Origin: Adiantum capillus-veneris
Lineage: Eukaryota > Streptophyta > Polypodiopsida > Polypodiales > Pteridaceae
Assembly (NCBI GenBank): GCA_014529385.2
Contig: CM043963.1
Span: forward strand, 103,210,912 to 103,274,911
Length of the DNA stretch: 64,000 nucleotides
Direction: 5' to 3'
The position numbers were made by a program, and so were the translations under genes. Shown here piece after piece: positions 44,981 through 55,781 of this stretch. Below the pieces are notes generated by a model. The model saw only the letters and a program-made list of their open reading frames with translations. It was not told the DNA's origin and did not search any database. Each line of letters opens with the position of its first letter. Position 1 is the first letter of the stretch.

Positions 44981-45700
44981 AGGTGAAGGAATATTCCGAA
45001 GGAGAAGAAGGGAAGACCACCTTACCTGTGGAATACAAAGGAGTTAAAACATTGGCTATACTTGATAGTGGGGCTGGAGTAGCCATAGCCACAAAAGACA
45101 TTTGGGAAAAATGGGGTAGACCAGCGTTTAGGAAAACTAGAATGAAGCTGCAACTTGCATATGGATACACGAAAAAACCTCTGGGTATCCTAGAGCAAAT
45201 TATAGTGACTTCTTGTGGGATTGAATATGAACATACATTTGCGATAGTAGATTTTGGAAAAGGGAACAATTTTGATATCATTTTAGGAAGACCTTTCATG
45301 TGTCAACCTAAGATGGTTCAAGATTGGGGCTATGACTATATCTACTTGAGATATAAAAAGACCACCACAAAAATAAGTATAAAAGACCATATCTATAGAG
45401 ATGTGAATAGAAATCCTTTAGAAGAAATTGACTCTACTATAGTCAATGGGAAAGAGATACTTGCGTGGCTACAAACCAAACAAGAACTTTGGATGTGTGG
45501 TGCTTCGAAGTGTGGAAGCTCAGCGAAGGAGGATTGCATCCTAAAAAGATCAATGGACGATGAAGCTTACATATCGGAACCCTTTCCAGAGCAATTATTT
45601 GAACCCTTTGGATGGGATCAAATAATGGCGACACTTGATGTGTGTGTGAATGAGGCGACCCCGACTAAATTTTGTGATGAGGAAGGGTATGATATAACTC
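44981..45700 (+). pseudogene. Element C retropepsin, active site intact
   Basis: GKTTLPVEYKGVKTLAILDSGAG puts the catalytic D-S-G at 45,064-45,072; QLAYGYTKKPLGI and the flap region follow, then FDIILGRPFMCQPKMVQDWG. The domain is complete and open. In A the same domain has lost the LDSGAG segment. Downstream the frame continues through DCILKRSMDDEAYISEPFPE, also seen in A. It is open-ended towards the second domain and would process Gag. Confidence 0.87.
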
Positions 45701-46330
45701 CCGTATTTACGATAAAGGTGTTGAGGGAAGCTAACGAGATTTGTGAGTGTGAAGGCAGAAAAGGTGAAACAGATAGCAACGTCATGGAGCATGATGCCAA
45801 AGTGCACATGAAGAAAGCAGAGCAACAACGAGAATATGTCATCATTGACATACCTGAAGAATCGACAAAAGCTATTTCAAAGAAGCAGACTCCAAAGAAA
45901 GTGCAAATGAAAGCAAATGAAGGAGAAAAGATTCCAAGTTCAACGGCAAATCTTCAACAAACGCAAGATCAAAAGAAGAACAGGGACAAGGAAGAAGATG
46001 GACTATCTCCTACGATGATCAAATTCAATTTATGTGGACAAACAGGGCTCAAGGTCACATGTTTGGCCGCAATAGATCCAAAAGCAACAAAGATTCTAAT
46101 GACTTATGGAACGTGGATCATGATGGGAAAGCCACCACAATCAGTAAGCTAGAGCAGATAGTATACACAAGTTCAAAAATACCGATTCCTAGCTTTGGAG
46201 TGGCAGAAGCTGTACTCAAATTGAATACCAGGGAGTATAAAGATACTTTCCACATAATCAACTCCTATCATATCAAAGAGAGTCTGGTCCTGACAGAAAG
46301 TTGGAGGAACATCTTCTTTCAACAACAATC
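45701..46330 (+). pseudogene. Element C second retropepsin-like domain
   Basis: After a Lys/Glu-rich linker comes IKFNLCGQTGLKVTCLAAID, with PKATKILM where D-[ST]-G-A would continue. The Asp is kept and the Gly lost, as in A and D. The frame shifts near 46,130-46,150 (the first frame ends at 46,152), and the rest, VLKLNTREYKDTFHIINSYH then SLVLTESWRNIF, aligns with the domain's C-terminal half in D. Between the two protease-like domains there is no RT, RNase H or integrase. Confidence 0.6.
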
Positions 46331-47585
46331 AAAAGCTTCAACAACAACAACGGTAAGACTCCATGAAGCTTCTCAAATCCATGCAGAGGAGAAATCACCA
46401 ACCATCACAGAAAAAGGTAAAGCAAAGGTAAACATTGAAGTATATCAACCTCACCAGATGACTTTACCTTCAACGAGATTCCATCAAATTTCCCACGAAC
46501 CCTCTACATCAAGAGCCACACCATCAACAATGCAATGGAAACCAAAGCAAAAGTTCTATCAACCAAATTTTCCGTCACAAAAAAGCATCCAGAAGAAGCC
46601 GAAGAATGTCAACCAAGTGTTGGTATCCAAAGAGCACTTCCAAGTCAAAGACCCAGTCTGGATACATGAAGCACAAGTTCAACCACTACAGCAAAAGGTG
46701 ACAGGATGGGTAGCATCAAATGAGTCAATCATTGCTCAGGGCTACTTCCAAGGAAACGCTAATGTGTGGGCCAAAAAGCCTAAAGTAACAGCCTGGACCT
46801 ACCCACCTCAATCAACGAGTTCTACAAGACGCACTATCAACGGAATACAAAATACTCAGGCAAGCGAAAGAACACCAAAAAAAGGCAAACAAAAAGACGT
46901 TCCAAGCAGGCAATGCGACAGGTTTGGGTACCTAAGTCACTCGCTAGTCAAATTACCCAACGCAAACAGGTGAATCAGCGAATGATTCCAGTTAAGCTAC
47001 TCGAAGCACAAGGATTTTATGAAGGTAACACACAAATATGGTTACCAAAAATTGTAGCTCAATCGGGAATAACGAAGAGAAATCAAGCAGCACAAGCTCC
47101 TACGCCAAAGCAAGCAATGACAACCAAAATCCAACAGAAGCCAATTACAAAGAAGGCTGCTGCAATCTACACATGGATACCTTGTCATCAATTACAAAAG
47201 CAAGGCTTTTACAACGGAAATCATCAGGTTTGGATACCAAAGCCTAGTGTCCATCAAATTGTAGAAGAAGATAAAATGCCAAAGACGGTCACACAAGGAC
47301 CAAAAACAAGATGGGTTCCAAAATTGCTAGTGGAAACTCAATCATAGAGAACCCACACATCTTGACAATCGCTTCTCATGGAAATTAATGCAAAGGCTAC
47401 ATCAAAACCTATCAGAGCTGAAGGACTTGTTTTACAAAGAATTATCAACATACAACAAGCAAGTCAAGAGGAGCCAAAATATACCAACCTACTCAACAAA
47501 ATGGTGGCATCCAAAGACCAACACAAGGATAGAGTCCTTAATCTCAAGAACTTATGGCATTGGGTTTGAGGCCATGAACAGGTAA
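46331..47585 (+). pseudogene. Element C Trp-rich module region of the extra ORF
   Basis: Gln/Lys/Thr-rich, probably disordered, with repeated modules: NQVLVSKEHFQVKDPVWIHE (46,613), GWVASNESIIAQGYFQGNAN then VW (46,705), QVWVPKSLASQ (46,916), KLLEAQGFYEGNTQIWLPK (46,990), TWIPCHQLQKQGFYNGNHQV then WIPK (47,168), and TRWVPKLLV (47,308). The core pattern is W-[IV]-P, L-x2-Q-G-[FY]-[FY]-x-G-N-x2-[IV]-W. Frame changes near 46,910-46,970 and 47,345-47,390; ends at 47,585. I recognise no family. The same modules in the same order are in D. Confidence 0.6.
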
Positions 47586-47910
47586 GTCCAAATCGCCATT
47601 AAAAATACATGGTATAAAAGTCAAGAGTCGGGCAGCTAAGCCACTAAATGAGCAAGGCATTAGTCCCAAAGCTTCAAGTAATATTCTCTGTGGTCTAAGA
47701 GTCTTATATATTCTAGGTACTGCTCAAGGTGGAGGAGTTGAACATATTTATGTTGTGTCACTCATGCTGGTATAGGTGAGCATACAAGTCCACGTCTATG
47801 TATTTTAAGTTTGGTAAAGTGAAGAAGAGAGTCCAAAAGTCACTCACGCACTATGCGTAGTGAGTAATGAGTGGAGAAGCTTCATCAAAAACCCTTCTTG
47901 GAAATGTGGA
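47586..47910 (+). other. Element C conserved 3' noncoding block
   Basis: GTCAAGAGTCGGGCAG, CTAAGCCACTAAATGAGCAA and CATTAGTCCCAAAGCTTCAA at 47,620-47,678, then CACTCACGCACTATGCGTAG near 47,841. Element D has the same pieces in the same order at 62,662-62,722 and 63,052-63,300. No coding potential; conservation between such diverged copies suggests a cis role. Confidence 0.65.
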
Positions 47911-48835
47911 AGCTATTGAGATGTCCTTTGATATCACATGTGATACATTTGTTCCTTGAAGCACCCAACAACTCATTTTTCACACCGCATGATTTTCTTG
48001 AAAGAACTCTTGTGTGCATATAGAGTGTCCCATAATTGGCACTTGCATTACGCACTCTTACTTTATTTCTCCCAAGCACTCACCTTGCATGAACAGGTAC
48101 TCAACTTCCAAATGTTCAACCCCAATAAGAGCGTATACCAAAGGCAATTTTTTTCCACCGGGTTTTTTCCCTTTGGTCATCCAGGTTTTAAGACCCTAAT
48201 CCAGACCTCATCATCAACTTCTTGTATATATTCCTTCTACATCAACAATAAGGAAAGGGCTACCCAAATCAATCAACAACAACTTGGAGCAAAAACAATA
48301 GGTCTCCATATGCTTATCAAGAGAATCTTTTATCTTCAAGGGTGACAACAAAGCTCCATCCAACAACGGCACGTCAAAGAATGGCCTACAACATCAAGCA
48401 ATGAGAAATTTAGCAAGCGAGCTATCCACAAAAATCAAAAGTAGCTCACACAGTGCTCACAAGTAGCTCACACAGTGCTTCAACATTGGTGACCTATTGC
48501 AGACAACTCAAATTGCAGTGGACCTTGAAAGAATATCCATCATAAAGTCCACGCCACAAAGAGGATCAGTTCTACATGATCAAACACTTCAACATCCATC
48601 TTTACAGCGGCTAAGATTGGAAACCAAGAGGCGAATGCACAACAAGAAGAAATGTTGCCTCGATAATAAAAGCTCAAATCATGTATCAACAACATGACAG
48701 CTATGCATCACTCAAGGAAGGGGGGAGCGTCATCAACGACAACGCGCTTCCCAAGATGAAGACCAAACTTGAAGACAAAGTTGAAGACAACCCTATGACA
48801 AGACTGCACAAGGTCGTGTCAAGGGACGACACGAG
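47911..48835 (+). other. Element C 3' untranslated region
   Basis: Noncoding stretch. It contains a G/T-rich CCGGGTTTTTTCCCTTTGG then CCAGGTTTT (48,158-48,192), a short direct repeat GTAGCTCACACAGTGCT (48,441-48,478), and a first purine tract AAGGAAGGGGGGAG at 48,714-48,727. Confidence 0.6.
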
Positions 48836-48850
48836 CTAGGAAGGGGGGAG
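48836..48850 (+). other. Polypurine tract of element C
   Basis: CTAGGAAGGGGGGAG abuts the 3' LTR start TGTTTGG. Confidence 0.85.
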
Positions 48851-49707
48851 TGTTTGGAGGTGATAACAACATACAAGTGCCCACCTAGCCAAGGCGCCCG
48901 TTGGGTCATCCGGCCAAAGTTATGATGTGGTCACATTATTTTTCCGATGTTTAATACATCAAACCCTGTAAAAGCCTACTGTCAATCGTCTATGTCAAGT
49001 CTGAGTCAAAGATGTAATTTTTCCAGCAATGTATGTAAAGGTCCATGAGAAGTTGGCCGCTGGCCACTTTAGAAAGCCAACTACCTCTTTGCTCCAACTT
49101 GTAATCATCGCTTCTGAGGCTACGGTAATCCAAATTCAGTTTTGTTTCTTGCATTGTGTTCCTCTTACTCTGATCTTTCATTCAAGTGTAAGCATTCAAG
49201 ATTCCGTGAAGGTTTCAAATGCATCCGTTTAGGTCTTAAATCGCTGTTTTGAGTGTTTATATGCGTATTTTATATTGTTTTGACCCTAGGAGAGGCTTTA
49301 GGGACCCAAAAACGACCGTTTAGGCTCATCCGTTTATTGTTTTTACGTATTGTGGGACGAAAGATCGCGATCTTTGTACCTCTCTAGAATGCTGTGATAG
49401 TGATAGGATATGTTCCTGATAGTCCCCTATAGCTTCCTTCAAGTTTCGTGCGATTCGGATATGATTTGCATGGTGAACAGGCATGATGACTATAGAGCTG
49501 TGTAGAAGGACATATGCAGATTACTTGGCTTTAGTGCGATCTATTTGCTTGTAAAGTTAGTAGTTGCATCTCTTCGAGTTCACTTCATTGGGGTTGACAT
49601 CCTAGTGAGTTTCCATGCCTCATCAGAGTCGCCTCCCCTGTATCGATAATTTTATGTTGATGCTTGAGATCTATGCTATGGACGTCCGTCGCGGCGACCC
49701 GCAAACA
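48851..49707 (+). repeat. Element C 3' LTR, 857 bp, TATA region deleted
   Basis: A direct copy of 38,190-39,089. Around 49,076 the segment with TATATAATAC is missing (AAAGCC joins AACTACCTC). The leader core GATCGCGATCTTTGTACC is at 49,363-49,380. Confidence 0.96.
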
Positions 49708-49712
49708 CTTGG
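49708..49712 (+). other. Target-site duplication of element C, right
   Basis: CTTGG, identical to 38,185-38,189. Confidence 0.93.
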
Positions 49713-51100
49713 GACCACTACATGGTACAACACCATACACAGAATGGGACATAAGGACCGTGCGTATTCCAAGACCAAGTCCAACCCCCATTCCACATGT
49801 AGTTCCAGAAGCACCTACATGTGTTATACCTTCTCATTTAGGAGATTTGGCAGCATTTTCACAAACTATTAGTCAATATATTATTGTAGATAATATGCGT
49901 AGTAGAGGGAGAGAGTCTACAAGTAAGGCATAACAAGTGGCCAATATCACACATAAATTCATTAGTGATGGAGATTTTAGAAAGATATTGAGTTATTTGA
50001 GTACACATGCGATTCCTTGGAAGAGCACAATGAGCTACATAAGTGTAAGGCCTTGAGCTTGACCCCACGAGAAAGGTTGGAGATTGGTATAGAACCTTAG
50101 AGGTTGAAGAGTGCATGCATTACCATACTCTTAGGAGGTGTTTCTTGAAAGAATACATCCAAGAGGGTGTACTTTGAGACGTATCATCTCAACTACAAAA
50201 ATCTAAAAGGGAGGAGGAGGAATTAGCGAGAGATTTTAATAATTGTTTGAATCATTTGAAGCACCCCAAAAGAGCTTTTCAACAATAATGAACTTCTCGA
50301 TAGATTCATTAGAGGATTGCAACATGAGGATATCTACAAAGGCCTAGTCATTAGAGGTATCACTACTTAGGAAGAAAGTCACTACCAATGCAATTCAACT
50401 AGAAGACAATTTAATGATCATAGGAGCCAGGGTATTTTTTGAACTCAAGTCTACCAACTCACAAGCATATGAGTGCCAATCATGAGAGATCCAAAGATGT
50501 CTTAGATGACTTTGTCCGATTTCACCAAGGCTATCCAAGAAAGCCTTAGGGATAATCGTACTCTACAAAACAATCATATGTATCCAAGAATGGAGAAACA
50601 ATGGTGCTCTGTTTTCTTGGGACCACATAGCACCAATGTATGACCTACCTTTAGAGTGAAGTTTAACGCGACTTTCAATGCATGTGTAGGGTACAGGCAT
50701 CAAGATAAGAATTTCCTAGTACTTAAACACATAATGAAAAATAGACCACCCTTAACCTAGACAAACTTGCCTTGAGTTCCTACATTAATGCCTGCCCCAC
50801 CTATTGAGAAACCATCATAGCACATTGTCCCTAAAACCCGAAATGTTGTCCACCAAACCACACCATTACCCCCTCCCAGTTCGAGAGATACCCCTATGAA
50901 CCAAGTTGGTGGTGTGCCATCTAGTACTTATGTGGACTATGAAGGTCGAGTCAACTTCGTCCCATGGATTGACAATTATGTTTGTGGTTCTTTCTATGTC
51001 TGCAATAAGGTAAGATTGAGGTTAGAAAATCTATTGCCGGGGATGAATAGACCTAAACGAGCGAAAACAAGAGCATCTAGTGTAGTTTTTCTTTAACTTC
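49713..51100 (+). pseudogene. Element G gag-like region, right part
   Basis: Continues G after element C: TTPYTEWDIRTVRIPRPSPT, then HLGDLAAFSQTISQYIIVDN. Further on are stop-rich gag-like pieces (RDFNNCLNHLKHPKRAFQ near 50,230; FTKAIQESLRDNRTLQNNHM near 50,520), ending with YVDYEGRVNFVPWIDNYVCG (50,930). The 5-base duplication joins the two halves in a readable frame. No protease or pol follows, so G is truncated or merges into D. Very degraded. Confidence 0.45.
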
Positions 51101-51232
51101 CTCTGGGATCACCTAGAGTTAAACTTTCTCATTAAAGCCGTATAGCTTAAAAGCGTCTAGTGTAGTTGTCCTTTGACTTCCTCTAGGATCACCTAGTTTT
51201 AAACTTTCTCTTTAAAACCACATAGATTTTAA
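51073..51232 (+). repeat. 80-bp tandem duplication
   Basis: GCATCTAGTGTAGTT at 51,073 and GCGTCTAGTGTAGTT at 51,153 begin two copies sharing CTTCCTCTGGGATCACCTAG and TTAAACTTTCTC. Confidence 0.85.
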
Positions 51233-51339
51233 AAACTACATAGCTTCAGACAATCATTTACTCTGGCTCGAGATTATGCTCATAAAAATTGTATGAACCA
51301 GTGGGTAAGCTTAAGGATGCATTTGAGGTAAATTTTTAA

Positions 51340-52630
51340 GAGTTTGTAAAAACTCGGATTATTTACATTTCTTGAGAATTTAGGCTAAATTAAGGTTTGA
51401 ATTGACTCAAAGGCTTAAAACATGTCACAAAAAGACTCACCATTGAAAAAATTGCAAAAAGTGTTCATTTTAGGCCAAAAGTAAATAATCACGATTATTT
51501 ACTTTTAGCTCAAAATTGACCAAGGTTGATCCCCGAGACTTTATGCATGATTACAAATATGTTTTGTGAAAGCTCATAGAGTTTGGATCATAAAAGTGAG
51601 ACTTAACTCAAAAACTGAGTTTGCGGACACTAAACTGTTAATTACTTGGACAAATCTTGTTTAAACTTAGTGAAACTTGTCGAGAGACTACAACAAAATG
51701 TCTATATGGCAAAACAATTTTAAAAAGTAAGAAAAACTAAGAAACTTAAATAATCGTATTATTTACATTTGCTCCAAAATTGAGATTTTTTGCACGATTG
51801 AGTATGCCACAAGGTCAAGCATATCAAGTAGACTCCACATATCCAGTTTGGTGAAATTTGGATCACAAAAGTGAGACTCAACCCAGATTCTCAAAAGCTG
51901 AGTATACGGACATTAAACACTTGATAACTTGGACAAATCTTGTTCAAACTTAGTGAAACTTGTCTAGAGACTACAACAAGGTGTCTATACGACAACACAA
52001 TCCTAAAAAGTGAGAAAAATTAAGAAATATAAATAATAAAATTATTTACATTTGCTCCCAAATTGAGATTTTTTGAACAATTGAGTATGCCACAAGGTCA
52101 AGCATATCAAGTAGACTCCACATGTCAAGTTTGGTGAAATTTGGATCACAAAAGTGAGACTTAAGCCAAATTCTCAAAATTTGAGTCTAGAGACATTAAA
52201 AATTTATAACTTGGACAAATCTTGTTTAAACTCAGTGAAACTTATCCAGAGACTACAACAAAGTGTCTATATGATGGCAAAACAATTCTAAAAAGTAAGA
52301 AAAACTGAGAAAAGTAAATAATTGGATTATTTACTTTTGCTCCAGAATTTGAGATTTTTTGCACAACTAAGTATGCCACAAGGTCAAGCATATCAAGTAG
52401 ACTCCACATATCAAGTTTGGTGAAATTTGGATCACCAAAGTGAGACTTAAGACAGATTCTCAAAAACTGAGTCTATGGACACTGAACAGTTAATCACTTG
52501 GACAATCTTGTTCAGACTCAGTAAAACCTGTCCGGAGACTACAACAAGGTGTCTATGGCAAAAAATTCCAAAAAGTGAAAATTTGATAAAAGTGAATAAT
52601 GAAATTATTTACTTTTGAGTTCCAGAGACA
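51340..52630 (+). repeat. Element D leader array with inverted AT-rich core
   Basis: Units centred at about 51,491, 51,756, 52,040, 52,324 and 52,602 (spacings 265, 284, 284, 278), plus a half core at 51,355. The best core, 51,477-51,506, has 14-bp arms AAAAGTAAATAATC and GATTATTTACTTTT with a 2-bp gap. Units share TATGCCACAAGGTCAAGCAT, ATCAAGTAGACTCCACAT and GTTTGGTGAAATTTGGATCA. Same location and period as the arrays of A and C, different palindrome. Confidence 0.92.
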
Positions 52631-53741
52631 ACATTGTGGACTTTTGAGCTTGTACAGTGTTAGAGCAACATAGTACAAAGGTCACTGGTCAAGTTTGGGT
52701 TCCATTGAATCAAAATTAATCCATGATAACTCAGTTTTCAAGTTGCAAACCAGTCCTTTGTCTCTTTGCAAGGATAGAATTTGGAAATCTCATTTGTTGA
52801 CTCACTTAGCTCAGATTGAAGCGATATACACAAACCGATCAAAATAGTTAGCAAAAATTGAGCAGTTTGAGCGAACGATCAAAAACCTATCAAAATGGGA
52901 TCCATTATATAAAAGTGCAGTTTGAAATGTATTTTAGTAAAAATCAAGACATTAGGGAGATTTCACGCATGGAACTTGCGAATTGGGGCACAAATCATAT
53001 TGGACTACAGGTTAGGTTATTAAAGGCCTAGATTTCTATCATTTCAAAGGCTGTAAACAATTTAGATACTTTTGAGCTAGAGTTAATCATCTCTTGTGAG
53101 TCTAAGAGCAATCAACTTCCAAAAGTACTTCGGCAAAAGCAATCTTATCAAACTTGAGCAGGAGTAATTCTGCTAATCAACATCAAGATCTACTAAGAGA
53201 TAGTTTTTAGAGACCAAGACGACATGGAGTCAAGTCGAGCCGAGAGCTCAAATGTACGAGAACCAAAACTAACCAGTAACAGAATCAACACATGCACAAC
53301 TACAATATAACAAATTTTACAGCTATATGGCTACAATGGAGATAAGGGTTTGTATACATATTCGAAAGGCCATAAGTATCTTATGGCCTTGACTGGCAAA
53401 AGTAGCACAAGAACCACGATCCTATTGATCAGAGTAAAGCCAGATTTAGAGAACTCCTAGATGTTCACAGACTTCAGTGGAGCTAGGTATTGCGAGCTCA
53501 CAGACGAGGTGCAGATAAAGTGCAAAAGATGGATCCAAGTGGTTATCCAAAAACATGCACAAGCCTGTAAAGCATCCATTTAGTGAATATGCAATCAGGA
53601 TAGTTGTACATGGATTACATTGATCAAATCTACAATTAAGAGCCAGTAATGGAAGATCCAACGGATTAGCCAATTAAAGACAATCTAATTGGAGAACTGA
53701 GTCAAAGACAATACAAAGGTCAAGATGGAGCAGTCTATAAC
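52631..53741 (+). other. Element D leader between array and coding region
   Basis: Noncoding, AT-rich, without a recognised motif; corresponds in place to 41,481-41,902 in C. Confidence 0.45.
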
Positions 53742-54486
53742 TTGATGCTTAGTGTTTTAAAAGAAGATGCCGACAACTTGGTGAGTACAGAAGTTGAAAC
53801 TACTCAGGTAGAGCTTGACATGATAGAACCAAATGAGATACTACCATTCATGGTGTATTGCTCAAATCGTGGAAGAAAAAGTGGACATTTTCATGAAGAT
53901 TGTCCAAGAAATCCAGACAACAAGGACACATCAACTGCCAAGCAGGGTACATAGCAAATTGGAAATGTATTAGGAAAGAAATGGACTCATTTTCGGGCCT
54001 TTCAACTCTAGTGAGAGAATGCTTCTTAGCCAATAGGAAGAAGGCTAACGTTATGTTGAAAAAACATTTTTTCTTATTTTGAAAATGTCCATGAAAACCA
54101 TTTTGGTGAAATTGTCACTATCATCAGAAAAGTAAGGCGCTTGATAATGACATCTGGCACAAGCGTCGAACACCTTTTTATGACCCGTTGTTGCTATCAT
54201 ATAAAGTGAAGTACTTGTAGTTCTGCATCTCGCACAAGTATCAATCACCTTTTTATGAAGTACTCGCAATTTAAAGTCTAACAGATTGTACTTGATAGTG
54301 ATTGATAGTAGGTACTATTTAAGACTATGAAGGAGTCAGAACCAAGCAAATAGAGGCGCTTGAGGGGTCTCTGGGACCTCTATTCGCTGGGAACTTCTAC
54401 ATGAATTTGATCAAAGTGTCCAGATATCACCGAATGTTGAAAATACTGTTAGATTTGCAAATGATTCTGCATCCACTACCACAAGT
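53742..54486 (+). pseudogene. Element D region with degenerate zinc knuckle
   Basis: A 70-residue frame with CSNRGRKSGHFHEDCPRNPD. The second Cys of a C-x2-C knuckle is Arg (TGT to CGT), and one residue is extra before His. The following 500 bases are stop-rich. In C the knuckles come after the Tyr/Asp/Gly blocks, here before them, so this piece may be rearranged or belong to a different old insertion. Confidence 0.4.
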
Positions 54487-55519
54487 GTGCAATTATTCAC
54501 GAGTCTAAGGTACAAATCAAAGCAAATGATGCTAACTTTGTATGGCACACATAATTCATATGCACACTCTGTGGACCGAAAAGGGCAGCTATACAAAAAG
54601 GATCAACCAGTGTTTGAATGGCCCACATCCCAACTCATAGAAGTGCATTCAGTGATAGATCAGATTGGATGGTTCATTTCAAAGGATAGAAACTATTATA
54701 GCCTATACTCTCTAGAACTGAAGGATATTACCCGAGTGAACCCAAAAATTTATTCAGAGGAAAACTTTCCTCCATCAAAAATCAAGCTGCAATGTTGTGA
54801 CCAAAAAAGAACATACTTTGACCAAAATAGACGTAGATATAGAAGAGAGTATAAAATCTATGACGCCTTGGGTCTTGAAACCAGAGATGCTCATATCATA
54901 GGAGACCCATTGGATAGACAATATCAGGGAAAAGATAATGTTATCTACAACTTGGCTTGGACAATAATTTGTTATGTTTCACAGAGATACATAAGAAACT
55001 ATGCAGAAGGTTTACAGATACCAAACATCAACAGTGCTACCCAAAGTGTACCTTCACAATCCCAAAAGTTGAGACTAGACCAGAGCCAAACAATTTTTTA
55101 CTCTCATAATGGAGCAGGCTATAGTGATCACCCTAGGAAGGGGGGAGCTGGAAATCCATCAAGCTCAGTTCTAGTACCAGAAAATGCTACACCAGTAAGA
55201 AGCCATTAAAATTCTAGCCAATAGACCCCTTCAAAGCAAAACCATTGGAAGATCATATGGTTGTTGGAAGTTTTCCACTAACCCAAATCCCATTAAAATC
55301 TGTAGACAAATTCTTCTATGAAGATCATCAAGGACAAAAGTTTCAGTTGATCTCTAGAAGTCAAAGCCAAAAGCCAGCAAATCCAATAGTGTTCAAGCAA
55401 TTTCAAGTGACCAAGATCACATATGCATATCATGCTGCAGATGGCAATAAATACCAGCAAGTTCATGACCTTGTACAAAACCATAAGGATGGCTCGACTA
55501 AAGTCAAGGACTATCTGAA
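54487..55519 (+). pseudogene. Element D Gag-like Tyr/Asp/Gly-rich blocks
   Basis: Two open frames (54,487-55,209 and 55,245 to the E insertion). Blocks: KGQLYKKDQPVFEWPTSQLI, TYFDQNRRRYRREYKIYDAL, DKFFYEDHQGQKFQLISRS and ITYAYHAADGNKYQQVHDLV. They resemble YAFTYTDANG and KYGREYKLVG of element C Gag. No named domain. The frame leads into the CTGAA target duplicated by E and continues at 60,119. Confidence 0.5.
55515..55519 (+). other. Target-site duplication of Copia E, left
   Basis: CTGAA, identical to 60,114-60,118. Confidence 0.9.
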
Positions 55520-55781
55520 TGTTGAGATGTCGAGCTCTCCATGAGTTGGAAATCTTGGTAGGCCTTGGTGACCGTTGGCCACATTTACATCACCGACACG
55601 GTTGGTGATCAACATGGCGTATCCTTGGCAGGGATTCTATAGTTGGGATATCTATCTAGCCACCATAGCTACTTAGCGGGTTCACATTATGGACCGCATC
55701 TCTCTTTTGGTTGTATAACTTATGTAAGTCAATTTTTCATTATGTATATATACACTCATTTTGTGAAGTAGATAATAAAAA
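55520..55781 (+). repeat. Copia E 5' LTR, truncated at its 3' side
   Basis: Matches 59,758 to about 60,018 up to GATAATAAAAA, then jumps into gag sequence. TATGTATATATACAC (55,741) is the TATA region. Confidence 0.9.

Larger units (their letters stand above)
38190..49707 (+). mobile_element. Pol-less Gypsy-related element C (gag-protease plus extra ORF)
   Basis: An 11.5-kb complete insertion: LTRs 38,190-39,089 and 48,851-49,707 in direct orientation, CTTGG target duplication, PBS, purine tract. Inside are a 2.8-kb leader with palindrome repeats, gag, twin CCHC knuckles, retropepsin with intact DSGAG, then straight into a second retropepsin-like domain and Trp-rich modules. No RT, RNase H or integrase is found, so it is non-autonomous, comparable to the TR-GAG class. 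Gag and protease align with element A throughout. Confidence 0.95.

Noticed and set aside
49664-49933. An open frame starting in C's 3' LTR and running into the flank as one gene
   Set aside because: The first part is LTR, the second is G flank after the target duplication; the fusion is accidental.
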